Notes: a model not told the origin generated them from the sequence alone. A stretch of DNA of 64,000 nt from Herminiimonas arsenitoxidans (GCF_900130075.1 NZ_LT671418.1:496001-560000); one strand, 5' to 3'; shown: positions 25,605 to 34,997, counted from the first letter of the stretch. Translations and numbers: made by a program.

Positions 25605-27188
25605 ATGCATCGTCGTGATTTACTCAAAGCTTCCGCTGCACTCACACTGGCCGGATTTTATGCGCCATCGCTGTATGCAGCGGCAAATACATCTTCCAAA
25701 CTGAAAACCTTAGGCAAGCCAGTCGCATTCGATTACGCATGGTTGAAAGGCCAAGCCCGTGATCTGGCTAGCAAGCCTTATCACTTGCCACCGAATCCTG
25801 TACCTGCTGCGGTGACGTCGCTCGATTGGGATCAGTATCAGGCCATCAGTTATCGCGATGATCATGCATTGTGGGCTGGAGATAAATTACGTTTTCAAGC
25901 CAAGTTTTTTCACCTCGGCATGTATGCCAATCAGTCGGTCAAAATTCATGAAGTAAGCGACGGCAAAGCGGTCGAGCTGGCTTACGATCCTGAGATGTTC
26001 AATTACGGCAAGAGCGGTCTGAAGGGCAAAGACATGCCTAAGGATCTCGGCTTTGCCGGCTTCCGCGTCAATTTTCATACCGATCTGGTACGTGACATCA
26101 CAGCATTCTTAGGTGCGAGTTATTTCAGAGCCGTTGGCAGCGATTGGCAATACGGTTTGTCGGCACGTGGCTTGGCGATTGATTGCGGCATGGAGCGGCC
26201 GGAAGAATTTCCGCGCTTTAGCGAGTTCTGGCTGGAGCGTCCAGCCAAGCAATCGAACTCTCTAGTCGTCTACGCATTACTCGATTCTCCTAGTATTTCC
26301 GGTGCTTATCGTTTCGAGATCGCGCCGGGCGCGACGACGTTGATGGATGTCGATGTCGCCTTGTATCCGCGTAAAACGATAGAACGCATGGGTATCGCAC
26401 CACTGACCAGCATGTTCCTGATGGGTGAGAACGACAGACGCATCAGCAATGACTGGCGACCTGAGATACACGATTCCGACGGTTTGGAAATGTGGACTGG
26501 CAGTGGAGAATGGATTTGGCGGCCTTTGCTCAACCCTGAACATTTACGCTTCAATGCGTACGCTGACGAGAATCCTCGCGGCTTCGGCTTGGTACAGCGT
26601 GATCGCAACTTCGATCATTATCAGGACGATGGCGTGTTTTACGAAAGACGTCCGAGCTTGTGGGTGGAGCCGAAATCTGGTTGGGGCAAGGGTTCGATTC
26701 AACTGGTCGAGATCCCAACTGTCGATGAAACCTTCGATAACATCGTCGCCTTCTGGAATCCGGAAGCCAAGCCACAGCCAGGACAAGAACTGTTGTTCGG
26801 CTACAAATTACATTGGGGCGCAAAAACACCGGTCGCGCCGAAAGCGGCTACCGTCGTGGCGACACGCACCGGCATAGGTGGTGTGATTGGTAAAAAGCGT
26901 ACGTATTTCTCGTGGCGTTTCGCGATTGATTTTGCCGGTGGTGATCTTGCTTTGCTCGGCAAAGACGTCAAGGTGGTGCCAATCATTTCAACGACGCATG
27001 GCACGATTGAAATCACATCTGCACGTCCGCTGCACGAGATCAAAGGCTATCGCGCCATGTTTGATTTGAAAGTGCCTGATGATGTCAAAGGTCCTATCGA
27101 TCTGCGGCTTTATCTTGCTGCGGATGGTCAGCCTTTATCGGAAACATGGCTATATCAGTGGACGCCACCGGAGCATCGCAGCTTCTGA
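25605..27188 (+). CDS. opgD: Glucan biosynthesis protein D
   Basis: OpgD is a periplasmic glycoside-processing enzyme for osmoregulated periplasmic glucans, controlling their linear backbone size. The 527-residue protein starts with a twin-arginine signal (MHRRDLLKAS, then hydrophobic AALTLAGFYAPS). The body shows the OpgD/OpgG layout, with FAGFRVNFHTDLVRDITAFL, YFRAVGSDWQYGLSARGLAI and WRPLLNPEHLRFNAY. A strong AAGGGG site precedes the ATG. No opgG, opgH or glucosyltransferase adjoins, so it is a stand-alone paralogue. Confidence 0.9.
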   Translation: MHRRDLLKASAALTLAGFYAPSLYAAANTSSKLKTLGKPVAFDYAWLKGQARDLASKPYHLPPNPVPAAVTSLDWDQYQAISYRDDHALWAGDKLRFQAKFFHLGMYANQSVKIHEVSDGKAVELAYDPEMFNYGKSGLKGKDMPKDLGFAGFRVNFHTDLVRDITAFLGASYFRAVGSDWQYGLSARGLAIDCGMERPEEFPRFSEFWLERPAKQSNSLVVYALLDSPSISGAYRFEIAPGATTLMDVDVALYPRKTIERMGIAPLTSMFLMGENDRRISNDWRPEIHDSDGLEMWTGSGEWIWRPLLNPEHLRFNAYADENPRGFGLVQRDRNFDHYQDDGVFYERRPSLWVEPKSGWGKGSIQLVEIPTVDETFDNIVAFWNPEAKPQPGQELLFGYKLHWGAKTPVAPKAATVVATRTGIGGVIGKKRTYFSWRFAIDFAGGDLALLGKDVKVVPIISTTHGTIEITSARPLHEIKGYRAMFDLKVPDDVKGPIDLRLYLAADGQPLSETWLYQWTPPEHRSF

Positions 27189-27208
27189 TCCAGGCTCCTG
27201 ACGTGACA

Positions 27209-27240
27209 CAACATTTGCCAATTCGATCAGGCAAATGTTG
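27209..27240 (+). terminator. Hairpin after opgD
   Basis: A perfect 11-bp stem CAACATTTGCC/GGCAAATGTTG with a 10-base loop lies 20 bases after the opgD stop. It is AT-rich with no long T-run, so termination is plausible but not certain. Confidence 0.55.
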
Positions 27241-27311
27241 CAATGAATCAAGTTTTCGCTGGCGGTGCAGATTACAATAGGTATTCCACCTCATAATCTG
27301 GTCACCAGCCT

Positions 27312-28493
27312 ATGCTGACACTTGCTTCGATCCTGATTACCACAGCGTTGCTCAGTCTCGTCATGGCGATCGTGTTGGGATCGCTGCTGCGCTCTAATGT
27401 GCCTGGAGTACGGGAGTGGTTTGCGTCAAACTTGATGGTGGTCATTTCGCTGCCTTTGCTGGCATTACGCGATCTGATCCCTGATTTCATCTCCATTGTC
27501 ATTGCCAATTCCGTACTGGCTCTGGCGGCTGCCTATTATTACGTGGGCTGCGCGCGGTTTGTAAGGCAGCCGTCGCGCTGGAGCCTGCTGTTAGGCAGCA
27601 TTGCCTTGATTGCACTGAGTTTGATCATCTGGCGCTATGCCATTAACAGTATCCCGGCAAGGGTGCTGATCATGACGATCTTCTTCGCTGTGGTCTGTAT
27701 TTCTGCCAGCGTGTTACTGCTGCGTTACAAGCCTCCGCATCGCAATCCGTACAATTATTGGTTCGCCGCCATCCTCCCTTTGGTCTTTGCGGTGTGCCAA
27801 CTGATACGTGGTATTTATTTCATCACGCTGAACGAACCATCGACCACGATGATGTTCAATAGCTTTTGGAATATCGTATTGATGGTAGTCGGCGCGGTGA
27901 CCTTGCCGACCATGACGATGGCGGCGGTGATGTTGACGCATGATGCGATGCTGGCCAATCTGGAGGATGCCGCCAATCATGACCATCTGACTGAAGCTTT
28001 GTCACGCAAGCGGCTGGAGGAGGTGGCACGTGAGCACATCATGCGAGCGACTAATTTTGGTCGACCATTGTCGCTATTGATCATTGATCTCGACCATTTC
28101 AAACGCATTAACGATACCTACGGCCATGCTGGTGGCGATGAAGTATTGCGTGAATTCACTCGCATTACGCGCGCATCTTTGCGCGATGGCGATGCCTTGG
28201 GTCGTCTGGGTGGAGAAGAATTCGGCGTGTTGCTGCCTAATACTGATACAGCAGGTGCATTTGCCATTGCAAAACGCTTGCGCGAACAATCGGAGGTGCA
28301 TCTTGTTACCGGCACGTTTGGCGAATGCCATTACAGCGTGAGTATCGGCATCGCGACTTGGCAAGAGGGCGAAACTTTCGATCGTTTGAGTGCGCGTGCA
28401 GACAGAGCTTTGTATAGCGCTAAAAATTCCGGGCGCAATCGCGTGCTGGCAGATGAGCAGTCTATGGATGAGAGTGTCGCCGCTGCAGCTTAG
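27312..28493 (+). CDS. Membrane-bound diguanylate cyclase (GGDEF)
   Basis: The 393-residue protein has an N-terminal module of about six to seven hydrophobic helices (residues 1-205) and a C-terminal GGDEF domain. The signature is GGEEF in LGRLGGEEFGVLLP, and DLDHFKRINDTYGHAGGDEVL carries the metal and substrate contacts; RxxD for the inhibitory site is not clear. It should make cyclic di-GMP from two GTP in response to a membrane signal. It is in its own transcription unit. Confidence 0.92.
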   Translation: MLTLASILITTALLSLVMAIVLGSLLRSNVPGVREWFASNLMVVISLPLLALRDLIPDFISIVIANSVLALAAAYYYVGCARFVRQPSRWSLLLGSIALIALSLIIWRYAINSIPARVLIMTIFFAVVCISASVLLLRYKPPHRNPYNYWFAAILPLVFAVCQLIRGIYFITLNEPSTTMMFNSFWNIVLMVVGAVTLPTMTMAAVMLTHDAMLANLEDAANHDHLTEALSRKRLEEVAREHIMRATNFGRPLSLLIIDLDHFKRINDTYGHAGGDEVLREFTRITRASLRDGDALGRLGGEEFGVLLPNTDTAGAFAIAKRLREQSEVHLVTGTFGECHYSVSIGIATWQEGETFDRLSARADRALYSAKNSGRNRVLADEQSMDESVAAAA

Positions 28494-28547
28494 CAAGTGC
28501 TGATGCGGCAGGTTTTCAATTGGCAAGCTACAAGGTAAGATTACGCC

Positions 28548-29225
28548 ATGATCGATCTCTCTCTGATGGGGCGCCTTGCATTTACGCATGCGACGCCTAC
28601 TAAATCCCCGTTGCAACCTGGTCGCAATTTTCTCGGTATTGCCGAGGAGCGCGATGCTGTGTTGTATGTTCCAACTGGTCTGGAGCCAAATGTTGCCGTT
28701 CCCTTGCTGGTCATGTTTCATGGTGCAGGTGGTAGTGCGGAAAAGGTTTTACCTTTTCTTGAAGAACATGCGGAGCGTAATAAATTCCTTTTACTAACGC
28801 CGCAATCCTTGTATCCGACATGGGATATTGTGATTGGCGGTAATGGGCCGGATATTCAGCGCTTGGGACTGGCATTGGCCGAAGTCGCATCGCGTTATCT
28901 GATCGACCCAGAGCATTTTGGTTTTGCCGGCTTCTCCGATGGTGGCAGTTATTCGCTGTCGACTGGCATTACGAATGGCGATATCGTCAGTCATGTCATT
29001 GTGTTCTCTGGTGGGTTCATGTCTGTCTTCATGCAAGAAGGCGCCCCCAAGGTATTTATCTCGCATGGACTGGTTGATGAACAATTACCGATAGAAACCA
29101 GCGCGCGGCCACATGTGGCTAAGTTGAAAGCCGCCGGTTATGAAGTCGAATTCGTCGAATTTAACGGTAATCACTCGATTCAGCCGCCTATCGTTGCATT
29201 GGCTGTCGATTTCTTTTTGAAGTAA
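28548..29225 (+). CDS. Alpha/beta hydrolase of the phospholipase/carboxylesterase type
   Basis: The 225-residue protein has an alpha/beta hydrolase fold. The oxyanion region is VMFHGAGGS, the nucleophile S130 lies in GFSDGGSYS, and the acid and base are D177 (in SHGLVDEQLP) and H209 (in FNGNHS). The pattern fits the phospholipase/carboxylesterase family of small cytosolic esterases. No signal peptide is seen. It begins 54 bases after the GGDEF gene and may share a transcript. The substrate is unknown. Confidence 0.82.
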   Translation: MIDLSLMGRLAFTHATPTKSPLQPGRNFLGIAEERDAVLYVPTGLEPNVAVPLLVMFHGAGGSAEKVLPFLEEHAERNKFLLLTPQSLYPTWDIVIGGNGPDIQRLGLALAEVASRYLIDPEHFGFAGFSDGGSYSLSTGITNGDIVSHVIVFSGGFMSVFMQEGAPKVFISHGLVDEQLPIETSARPHVAKLKAAGYEVEFVEFNGNHSIQPPIVALAVDFFLK

Positions 29226-29420
29226 GGCAGACTAATCGCGTTAATAATGGAACCGATGATGCGATGCGCCATCCAATCATTTTTCGCTATCTGAATAATC
29301 AATTTATTGAACTTGCCGCTTGTTGGGGCTTGGTTCAAAATGCAAGAGCGTACTTTCAAGCATGCCGAAATAATTCGGATGTGGTCCGTCAATAACTGAG
29401 CAATAACCGAGGAGTGATTT

Positions 29421-29999
29421 ATGAAGAAACCCGTTAAAGCTGCTAAAGCACCGAAAGCCACCAAGGCAAGTACAGTGGCCGAGATCAAACGCAGACAGCG
29501 TGCACCACTGATCACACCTAGCGATATGGGCGTTAAAGCGACCAAGGATATTTCTGCTGCGATGAATGGCGTGCTGGCCGATGTGTTCGCGCTCTATCTG
29601 AAAACGAAAAACTTTCATTGGCACATGAGCGGTCCGCATTTCCGCGACTACCATCTACTGCTGGACGAACAAGCTGTGCAGATTTACGCGATGACGGATC
29701 TGATTGCAGAACGTATTCGTAAAGTGGGTGGCATGACTTTGCGCTCTATCGGTCATATTGCTCGTACCCAACGCATCAAGGATAACGATGCGGATTACGT
29801 CGAACCTAACGACATGCTGGCTGAATTGCGTGAAGATAACAAACTGCTGACTTCGCGTTTGCGTGAAGCACATGGCGTGTGCGATGAGCATCACGATATC
29901 GGTACCACCAGCTTGATCGAAGTCTGGATCGACGAAACTGAACAACGTACATGGTTCTTGTTCGAAGCAGGTCGTAGCGCTGATTCGACTGGTCACTAA
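29421..29999 (+). CDS. dps: DNA starvation/stationary phase protection protein Dps
   Basis: Dps is a ferritin-like dodecamer that oxidises Fe(II) with hydrogen peroxide and shields DNA. The 192-residue protein has a Lys/Ala-rich N-terminal tail (MKKPVKAAKAPKATK) that can bind DNA. The ferroxidase signature KTKNFHWHMSGPHFRDYHLL with the following DEQAVQIYAMTDLIAERI is complete. A GGAG site precedes the ATG, and a strong terminator follows. It is a single gene. Confidence 0.95.
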   Translation: MKKPVKAAKAPKATKASTVAEIKRRQRAPLITPSDMGVKATKDISAAMNGVLADVFALYLKTKNFHWHMSGPHFRDYHLLLDEQAVQIYAMTDLIAERIRKVGGMTLRSIGHIARTQRIKDNDADYVEPNDMLAELREDNKLLTSRLREAHGVCDEHHDIGTTSLIEVWIDETEQRTWFLFEAGRSADSTGH

Positions 30000-30024
30000 T
30001 TTGTTTCGTTAGTCGTAGCTATCC

Positions 30025-30057
30025 AAAAATACCTCCGTGCGCGGAGGTATTTTTTTT
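30025..30057 (+). terminator. Intrinsic terminator after dps
   Basis: The hairpin AATACCTCCG-TGCG-CGGAGGTATT is followed by a run of T. It begins 26 bases after the dps stop and also reads as a terminator toward the dmeF end on the opposite strand. Confidence 0.9.
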
Positions 30058-30068
30058 GCCTGAATAAA

Positions 30069-31004
30069 TCAGATGCGCGTGATTTCGACAGTGATGTGCG
30101 CCAGCTCTTCGTGGATAGCGAGTTGCTTGCGAAAGTACTCAGGACTGGCATCTTCAGTAACAGCAAGGGCGAGTATGCAAGCATATTTTTGTTTGCCCAC
30201 ACGCCATACGTGCAAGTCGCTGATGCGCGCAGGAATAGGGCTGGCAGCGATGACTTCCTTGATTTCTGCGACAACCGGCGCATTCATTTCTGCATCGAGA
30301 AGAACGCGGCTGCTATCTTTAATCAAGCCGTAAGCCCACACAGAAACCAGTGCCGCACCAAATATTCCCATTGCCGGATCCAGCCAGCTCGCGCCCCACA
30401 GCTTTCCACCAAACAAGGCGATGATCGCCAATACAGATGTCGCGGCATCCGCAATCACGTGCATATAAGCCGAGCGCAGATTTAAGTCGTGATGGTGATG
30501 TCCCTCATGAGGATGCGCATGTTCGTGACTGTGATCATGATGGTGATGATCATCTTTCAGTAGATAAGCACAAGCAAGATTGACCAGCAAACCAATCATG
30601 GCAATCGCGATGGCTTGATCGTAATGCACGGCAGATGGGTACATTAGACGTTCTATCGATTGATAGAGCATCAAGGCAGCAACTAGGAGCAGCAATATCG
30701 CACTGGTATAGCCGCCGAGTATTTCTATCTTCCAAGTGCCGAAGGCAAATCGCGAGTCGTGTGCGTAGCGCCGCGCCAGAACGTAAGCGAGAACAGACAA
30801 GCCTAGCGCCAGCGAATGCGAGCTCATGTGCCAGCCATCCGCCAACAAAGCCATGGAATTGAAGGCGTAGCCGCTGATGATTTCCGCCACCATCATGATG
30901 GTCGTGAGTACCAAAGCCCACGCTGTTTTCTTTTCCGCGATTGGATTGCCACGGTCGAAGATGTGGTCGTGTGCCAGATCGTCGGATGTATTTAATGCAC
31001 TCAT
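30069..31004 (-). CDS. dmeF: CDF family metal exporter, DmeF type
   Basis: This cation diffusion facilitator exports divalent metals in exchange for protons across the inner membrane. The ATG at 31004 is preferred over an upstream one that lies next to the operator. The 311-residue protein has six membrane segments with the HxxxD-type pairs GWHMSSHSLALG and DAATSVLAIIALFG, and a His-rich cytosolic loop (HHHHDHSHEHAHPHEGHHHH) between helices 4 and 5. DmeF proteins with such loops handle cobalt and nickel. The divergent DmeR gene supports that assignment. Confidence 0.87.
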   Translation of the reverse strand: MSALNTSDDLAHDHIFDRGNPIAEKKTAWALVLTTIMMVAEIISGYAFNSMALLADGWHMSSHSLALGLSVLAYVLARRYAHDSRFAFGTWKIEILGGYTSAILLLLVAALMLYQSIERLMYPSAVHYDQAIAIAMIGLLVNLACAYLLKDDHHHHDHSHEHAHPHEGHHHHDLNLRSAYMHVIADAATSVLAIIALFGGKLWGASWLDPAMGIFGAALVSVWAYGLIKDSSRVLLDAEMNAPVVAEIKEVIAASPIPARISDLHVWRVGKQKYACILALAVTEDASPEYFRKQLAIHEELAHITVEITRI

Positions 31005-31029
31005 GAACGGATATCCTGAAAATTTCATA

Positions 31030-31044
31030 TACTATACCCCAGTA
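31030..31044. promoter_or_regulatory. DmeR/RcnR-type operator
   Basis: TACTATACCCCAGTA reads TACTGGGGTATAGTA on the other strand, with a G/C tract framed by TACT and AGTA. This is the layout of RcnR-type operators. It lies between the divergent dmeF and dmeR genes and can control both. Confidence 0.7.
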
Positions 31045-31076
31045 TATATTAAACAGACTTGCAGGAGAATTCGTCC

Positions 31077-31349
31077 ATGTCACACGTTAAGGAAAACAAA
31101 AAATTGTTGGCCCGCATACGCCGCATGAAAGGGCAGGTCATTGCCCTGGAAAAAGCGTTGGAAGGTGATAGTGATTGCGGCGCGGTGTTACAGCAAATTG
31201 CTGCGATTCGTGGCGCTGCAAATGGATTGATGGGCGAAGTACTGGAAAGCCACATCAGGGAACACCTGGGCGAAAATGCAGCATCGGCACAGGAACGGCA
31301 AGACGACATTGAACAAGTTGTCAGTGTTTTACGTTCTTATTTGAAATAA
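31077..31349 (+). CDS. dmeR: Metal-sensing repressor, RcnR/DmeR type (CsoR family)
   Basis: The 90-residue all-helical repressor belongs to the CsoR/RcnR/FrmR family. With the ATG at 31077, the residues H3, C34, H59 and H63 give the HCHH fingerprint of cobalt/nickel sensors, not the C-H-C pattern of copper sensors. The helices read RIRRMKGQVIALEKALEGD and AAIRGAANGLMGEVLESHI. Ligand binding would release the operator that precedes dmeF and dmeR. GGAG lies 13 bases upstream; spacing is somewhat long. FrmR formaldehyde sensors are a weaker alternative, given the DmeF neighbour. Confidence 0.87.
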   Translation: MSHVKENKKLLARIRRMKGQVIALEKALEGDSDCGAVLQQIAAIRGAANGLMGEVLESHIREHLGENAASAQERQDDIEQVVSVLRSYLK

Positions 31350-31416
31350 AGACTAGCCGAGAAATTGTGCAAGAAACACATAACGCGGCGCGAAAATGTC
31401 GTGCTAAACTTCCGCG

Positions 31417-31827
31417 ATGAATCGCATTTTCAAAACATTTATGTTGTGGCTGCTTGTACTGGCACTGCCAGTGCAAGGTTTTGCTGCGACTATGCAAATG
31501 TCTTGTGCGCCGGAGATGCATCATAGTGTTGTGACACCTGCGTCCGATACGCACGCTCATCATGGCAACATGGATGCGCATGTCGATATGGATATGACGT
31601 CTTCCCACACAGCGCAAAGTGATTCCAAAACACCATTCGATCAACCGTCGAATATGAAGTGCAGTGCTTGTGCCGCATGTTGCATGGGTATTGCGGCACT
31701 TCCGGCCACGCTGGATTTGCCTATCGCAGCCAGCGGCTCTGCAGTTATTTTTTCATCTCCAGCCACATTCTTCCTTGGCCATATCCCTGACGGGATCAAG
31801 CGGCCGCCCAAATCTATTCTCGTTTAA
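31417..31827 (+). CDS. Periplasmic His/Met-rich copper-cluster protein
   Basis: The 136-residue exported protein has a signal peptide (MLWLLVLALPVQGFAA). The mature part is rich in His and Met (MHHSVVTP, HAHHGNMDAHVDMDMTSSH) and carries a cluster of Cys in MKCSACAACCMG. It resembles short DUF2946-like proteins of copper loci. A copper-binding role is inferred from composition and from the five genes that follow. It is the first gene of the cassette and starts 68 bases after dmeR. Confidence 0.55.
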   Translation: MNRIFKTFMLWLLVLALPVQGFAATMQMSCAPEMHHSVVTPASDTHAHHGNMDAHVDMDMTSSHTAQSDSKTPFDQPSNMKCSACAACCMGIAALPATLDLPIAASGSAVIFSSPATFFLGHIPDGIKRPPKSILV

Positions 31828-31928
31828 TTTGCTGCGCTGAACCTGTTTGACAGGTTTTGCCTGCCGATGCGCACGCGTAATCATTACGCGCGCTCTGTTC
31901 GCATCCATTCCATTAAAACGAGAATGTT
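31828..31928. repeat. Inverted repeats in the copper-cassette leader
   Basis: The 101-base gap holds a short hairpin (AACCTGT/ACAGGTT at 31844-31859) and a perfect 8-bp inverted repeat CGCGTAAT-C-ATTACGCG (31874-31890). They could be part of an internal promoter or an mRNA element; no gene is present. Confidence 0.4.
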
Positions 31929-32261
31929 ATGAACCTTCCATATTGCGTGCCCTTGATCGTGCTCGCATCCTTTACCGCTGTCAGCCATGCTCAGTCATTG
32001 CCGCCAGAGATGAACCCGGCTGCTCCGTCCTTGAGCGGAGCGCAGCCCGCATATCAATCTGCTTTTGAACAATACCGATTTGCACCAGAACAAAAACAGC
32101 CTCCGGACAAGGTATGGCGCGCAGTCAACGATGAACTTGGTGGCCTGAAAGGGCATGTCGATCACATCAAAGACACGCCAGCGAATGCACCAGCCATGCC
32201 ATCCTCATCGATGTCGCATGGCGGACATGGCATGCATCACTCCGCAGGAGATAAGCCATGA
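31929..32261 (+). CDS. Periplasmic protein of the copper cassette
   Basis: The 110-residue exported protein has a signal peptide (MNLPYCVPLIVLASFTAVSHA) and a low-complexity Pro/Gln mature part. Its C-terminus contains SMSHGGHGMHHSAGDKP, a Met/His motif that commonly binds copper. The stop overlaps the start of the outer membrane factor gene (ATGA), so it is co-translated with it. The family is not recognised. A periplasmic copper chaperone or adapter for the efflux protein is a reasonable guess. Confidence 0.6.
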   Translation: MNLPYCVPLIVLASFTAVSHAQSLPPEMNPAAPSLSGAQPAYQSAFEQYRFAPEQKQPPDKVWRAVNDELGGLKGHVDHIKDTPANAPAMPSSSMSHGGHGMHHSAGDKP

Positions 32262-33679
32262 GCACACTATTTTTACCTATGCGTACTATGGCGATCGTCG
32301 TTTCCGCTGTTGTACTGACTGGTTGCGCCAGTTTCTCAAAAGATGGCGGCATGGACAGCGTTGCAGCCATGACCAAGGAACGTACCGGCCAAGCTCCACA
32401 ACGCATCAAAACTGAGAGCGAACGTGCGGAGTCAGAACAAGCCGTGCGTGAACTGCTTGCCCAACCTCTGACAGCGGAGAATGCAGTCAGAATCGCGCTG
32501 CTTAACAACAAAGGTTTGCAGGCTTCGCTGGCCGAACTGGGTGTGGCTGAATCGGATCTGGTGCAGGCTGGACGCATGCGCAATCCCGGTTTTTCATTCG
32601 GGCGCTTACGTAATGACGCAGGTAATGAACAAGAAACTGAACGCAGCATCATGTTCGATCTGATCGGTTTGTTGACCATGCCTATGCGCAGCAAGATAGA
32701 AGGGCAACGCTTTGAGCAGGTAAAACTGCAAGTGTCAAACGATGCAGTCAAGCTGGCTGCCGATACGCGTCGTGCCTATTTCTATGCAGTCGCGGCACAG
32801 CAAACGGCGCGCTTCATGGAGCAAGCGAAGGATGCAGCAGAAGCTGGAGCCGAACTCGGGCAGCGCATGCAAAAGGTCGGTAACTGGAACAAGCTCGATG
32901 CCGCACGCGAGCAAATGTTCTATGCAGATACAACAGCACAGCTTGCTCGTAGCCGACAAGAGGTGAACAGTACGCGCGAGCAACTCACGCGCATGCTGGG
33001 CTTGTGGCAGGCCGGCGCTACATTCGTTCTGCCGGAACAATTGCCGGCATTGCCGAAAGCACCGCAAGAGGTAGGTAATCTTGAGGTGCAAGCTATGGAG
33101 CAGCGTCTGGATGTGCAAATAGCCAAGAGCAATACTGAAGCCACTGCAACTGCACTCGGTCTGACCAAGGCAACGCGTTTCGTCAATGTGCTGGATGTCG
33201 GCTACATGAACAAGAGTGAAACTGGCAAGTCGCGCAGCAACGGCTATGAAATCAGTCTGGAATTGCCTTTGTTCGATTGGGGCACAGCCAGATCGACCAA
33301 AGCGGAAGCCTTCTACATGCAAGCAGTCAATCGCACTGCAGATACCGCCATCCGTGCCCGCTCGGAAGTGCGTGAAGCTTATACGTCTTATCGCACTGCT
33401 TACGATCTCTCCAAACATTATCGTGATGAGATCGTGCCGCTGCGCAAAAAGATTTCAGATGAAATGCTGCTGCGCTACAACGGCATGCTGGCCAGCGTAT
33501 TCGAGTTGTTAGTCGATGCGCGTCTGCAAATTGGTGCCGTCAACGCCGCCATCGAAGCACAACGCAACTATTGGCTGGCTGATACCGATTTGCAAATGGC
33601 GATCAATGGTAGCGGCGGCAATCGCAGCGCGCAGGCAGGCAATGCCGCGGCAGCTCCATCTGCGCAAGCAGAACACTGA
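32258..33679 (+). CDS. Outer membrane efflux lipoprotein, TolC/CusC family
   Basis: The 473-residue protein is an outer membrane factor of the TolC family that forms the exit channel of efflux systems. The lipobox LTGC at about 19-22 predicts a lipoprotein. Two TolC-type repeats are visible (ARGVAESDLVQAGRMRNPGF-like and the later NAAIEAQRNYWLADTDLQMA). The position before a multicopper oxidase suggests metal efflux. No RND or fusion partner (CusA or CusB) is in this cassette, so partners must be encoded elsewhere. Confidence 0.85.
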   Translation: MSTLFLPMRTMAIVVSAVVLTGCASFSKDGGMDSVAAMTKERTGQAPQRIKTESERAESEQAVRELLAQPLTAENAVRIALLNNKGLQASLAELGVAESDLVQAGRMRNPGFSFGRLRNDAGNEQETERSIMFDLIGLLTMPMRSKIEGQRFEQVKLQVSNDAVKLAADTRRAYFYAVAAQQTARFMEQAKDAAEAGAELGQRMQKVGNWNKLDAAREQMFYADTTAQLARSRQEVNSTREQLTRMLGLWQAGATFVLPEQLPALPKAPQEVGNLEVQAMEQRLDVQIAKSNTEATATALGLTKATRFVNVLDVGYMNKSETGKSRSNGYEISLELPLFDWGTARSTKAEAFYMQAVNRTADTAIRARSEVREAYTSYRTAYDLSKHYRDEIVPLRKKISDEMLLRYNGMLASVFELLVDARLQIGAVNAAIEAQRNYWLADTDLQMAINGSGGNRSAQAGNAAAAPSAQAEH

Positions 33680-33691
33680 TAAGGAATGTAT

Positions 33692-34969
33692 ATGGTTACT
33701 CGTAGAAATTTTCTGGCGAGCGCAACGACGATGCTCGGCGCCGGTTTTGTCAGCAAGGCAGGAGCAGCATCGATACCTGAAGCGCAAATTATTCAACATG
33801 CCAAGACTATGCCGCCGCCAGCACCAACTAGCGGACGTCCTTACAATCCGGTCGTGACTTTAAATGGCTGGAGTGCGCCGTGGCGCATGAAAAACGGCTG
33901 GAAGGAATTCCATCTGATTGCCGAGCCTGTGATTCGTGAACTGGCTCCCGGCATGAAGGCGACTTTGTGGGGTTATAACGGCTCCAGTCCAGGGCCGACG
34001 ATAGAAGTAGTGGAGGGCGATAAGGTCCGCATCTTCGTCACCAATAAATTACCTGAACATACGACGATACATTGGCATGGCCAACGTTTGCCGAACGGCA
34101 TGGATGGTGTGGGCGGCATGACGCAACCGCACATTCCGGTAGGGAAAACGTATGTCTACGAGTTCGAAGCAAAACGTCCCGGCACCTTCATGTATCATCC
34201 TCACGCCGACGAAGTGACGCAAATGGCGATGGGCATGATGGGCTTCTGGGTCACGCATCCAAAGAATTCTGAAATGTACAAAGTAGACCGCGACTTTGTC
34301 TTTTTACTGAACGCGTACGACATAGAACCTGGCAGCAGCACGCCACGGATCAACACCATGCTGGACTTCAATCTGTGGACTTGGAACAGTCGTGTATTCC
34401 CTGGCATCGATCCTTTGGTTTGCCGGCAGGGTGACCGTGTACGTATTCGTTTTGGTAATTTGACGATGACGAATCATCCTATACACATCCACGGCCATGA
34501 ATTTGAAGTGACAGGCACTGATGGTGGTTGGGTGCCGCCATCGGCGCGTTGGCCGGAAGTGACTACCGATGTCGCTGTTGGGCAGATGCGTGCGATCGAG
34601 TTCGATGCAACCGATCTTGGCGACTGGGCCTTCCATTGTCACAAAGGGCATCACACGATGAATGCCATGGGTCACAGTGTGCCAACGATGATAGGTGTGG
34701 ATCAGCGCAATATCGCCAGCAAGATTATCCGCATCATTCCTGATTACATGGTGATGGGCGAGCGCGGTATGGCCGATATGGCGGAGATGGAAATGCCTAT
34801 CCCGGATAACACGCTACCGATGATGACTGGCACCGGACCGTTTGGCCCGATCGAGATGGGCGGCATGTTCTCTATGGTCAAAATACGCAAGGACCAAAAG
34901 CCCGGCGATTATAAAGATCCCGGTTGGTACAAGCATCCCAAGGGTAGCGTTGCTTACGAATTGAAATGA
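33692..34969 (+). CDS. Periplasmic multicopper oxidase
   Basis: This exported copper enzyme (425 residues from the preferred ATG at 33692) starts with a twin-arginine signal (MVTRRNFLASATTMLGAG). It has all four copper-binding motifs: HWHG at 127-130, YHPH at 168-171, HPIHIHGH at 262-269, and the HCH-x3-H-x4-M set at 315-326 for the type 1 and trinuclear copper. Length and motifs fit a two/three-domain oxidase for Cu(I), as in copper tolerance. Met-rich segments MADMAEMEMP and EMGGMFSM near the end could bind Cu(I). AAGG lies 8 bases ahead of the start. Confidence 0.88.
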   Translation: MVTRRNFLASATTMLGAGFVSKAGAASIPEAQIIQHAKTMPPPAPTSGRPYNPVVTLNGWSAPWRMKNGWKEFHLIAEPVIRELAPGMKATLWGYNGSSPGPTIEVVEGDKVRIFVTNKLPEHTTIHWHGQRLPNGMDGVGGMTQPHIPVGKTYVYEFEAKRPGTFMYHPHADEVTQMAMGMMGFWVTHPKNSEMYKVDRDFVFLLNAYDIEPGSSTPRINTMLDFNLWTWNSRVFPGIDPLVCRQGDRVRIRFGNLTMTNHPIHIHGHEFEVTGTDGGWVPPSARWPEVTTDVAVGQMRAIEFDATDLGDWAFHCHKGHHTMNAMGHSVPTMIGVDQRNIASKIIRIIPDYMVMGERGMADMAEMEMPIPDNTLPMMTGTGPFGPIEMGGMFSMVKIRKDQKPGDYKDPGWYKHPKGSVAYELK

Positions 34970-34997
34970 ATCATTGAACTAAAAGTTTGGAGAAAAA

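Noticed and set aside
31417..31827. Possible CusB or RND component in the copper cassette
   Set aside because: None of the six proteins has the length or membrane pattern of an RND pump or membrane fusion protein.
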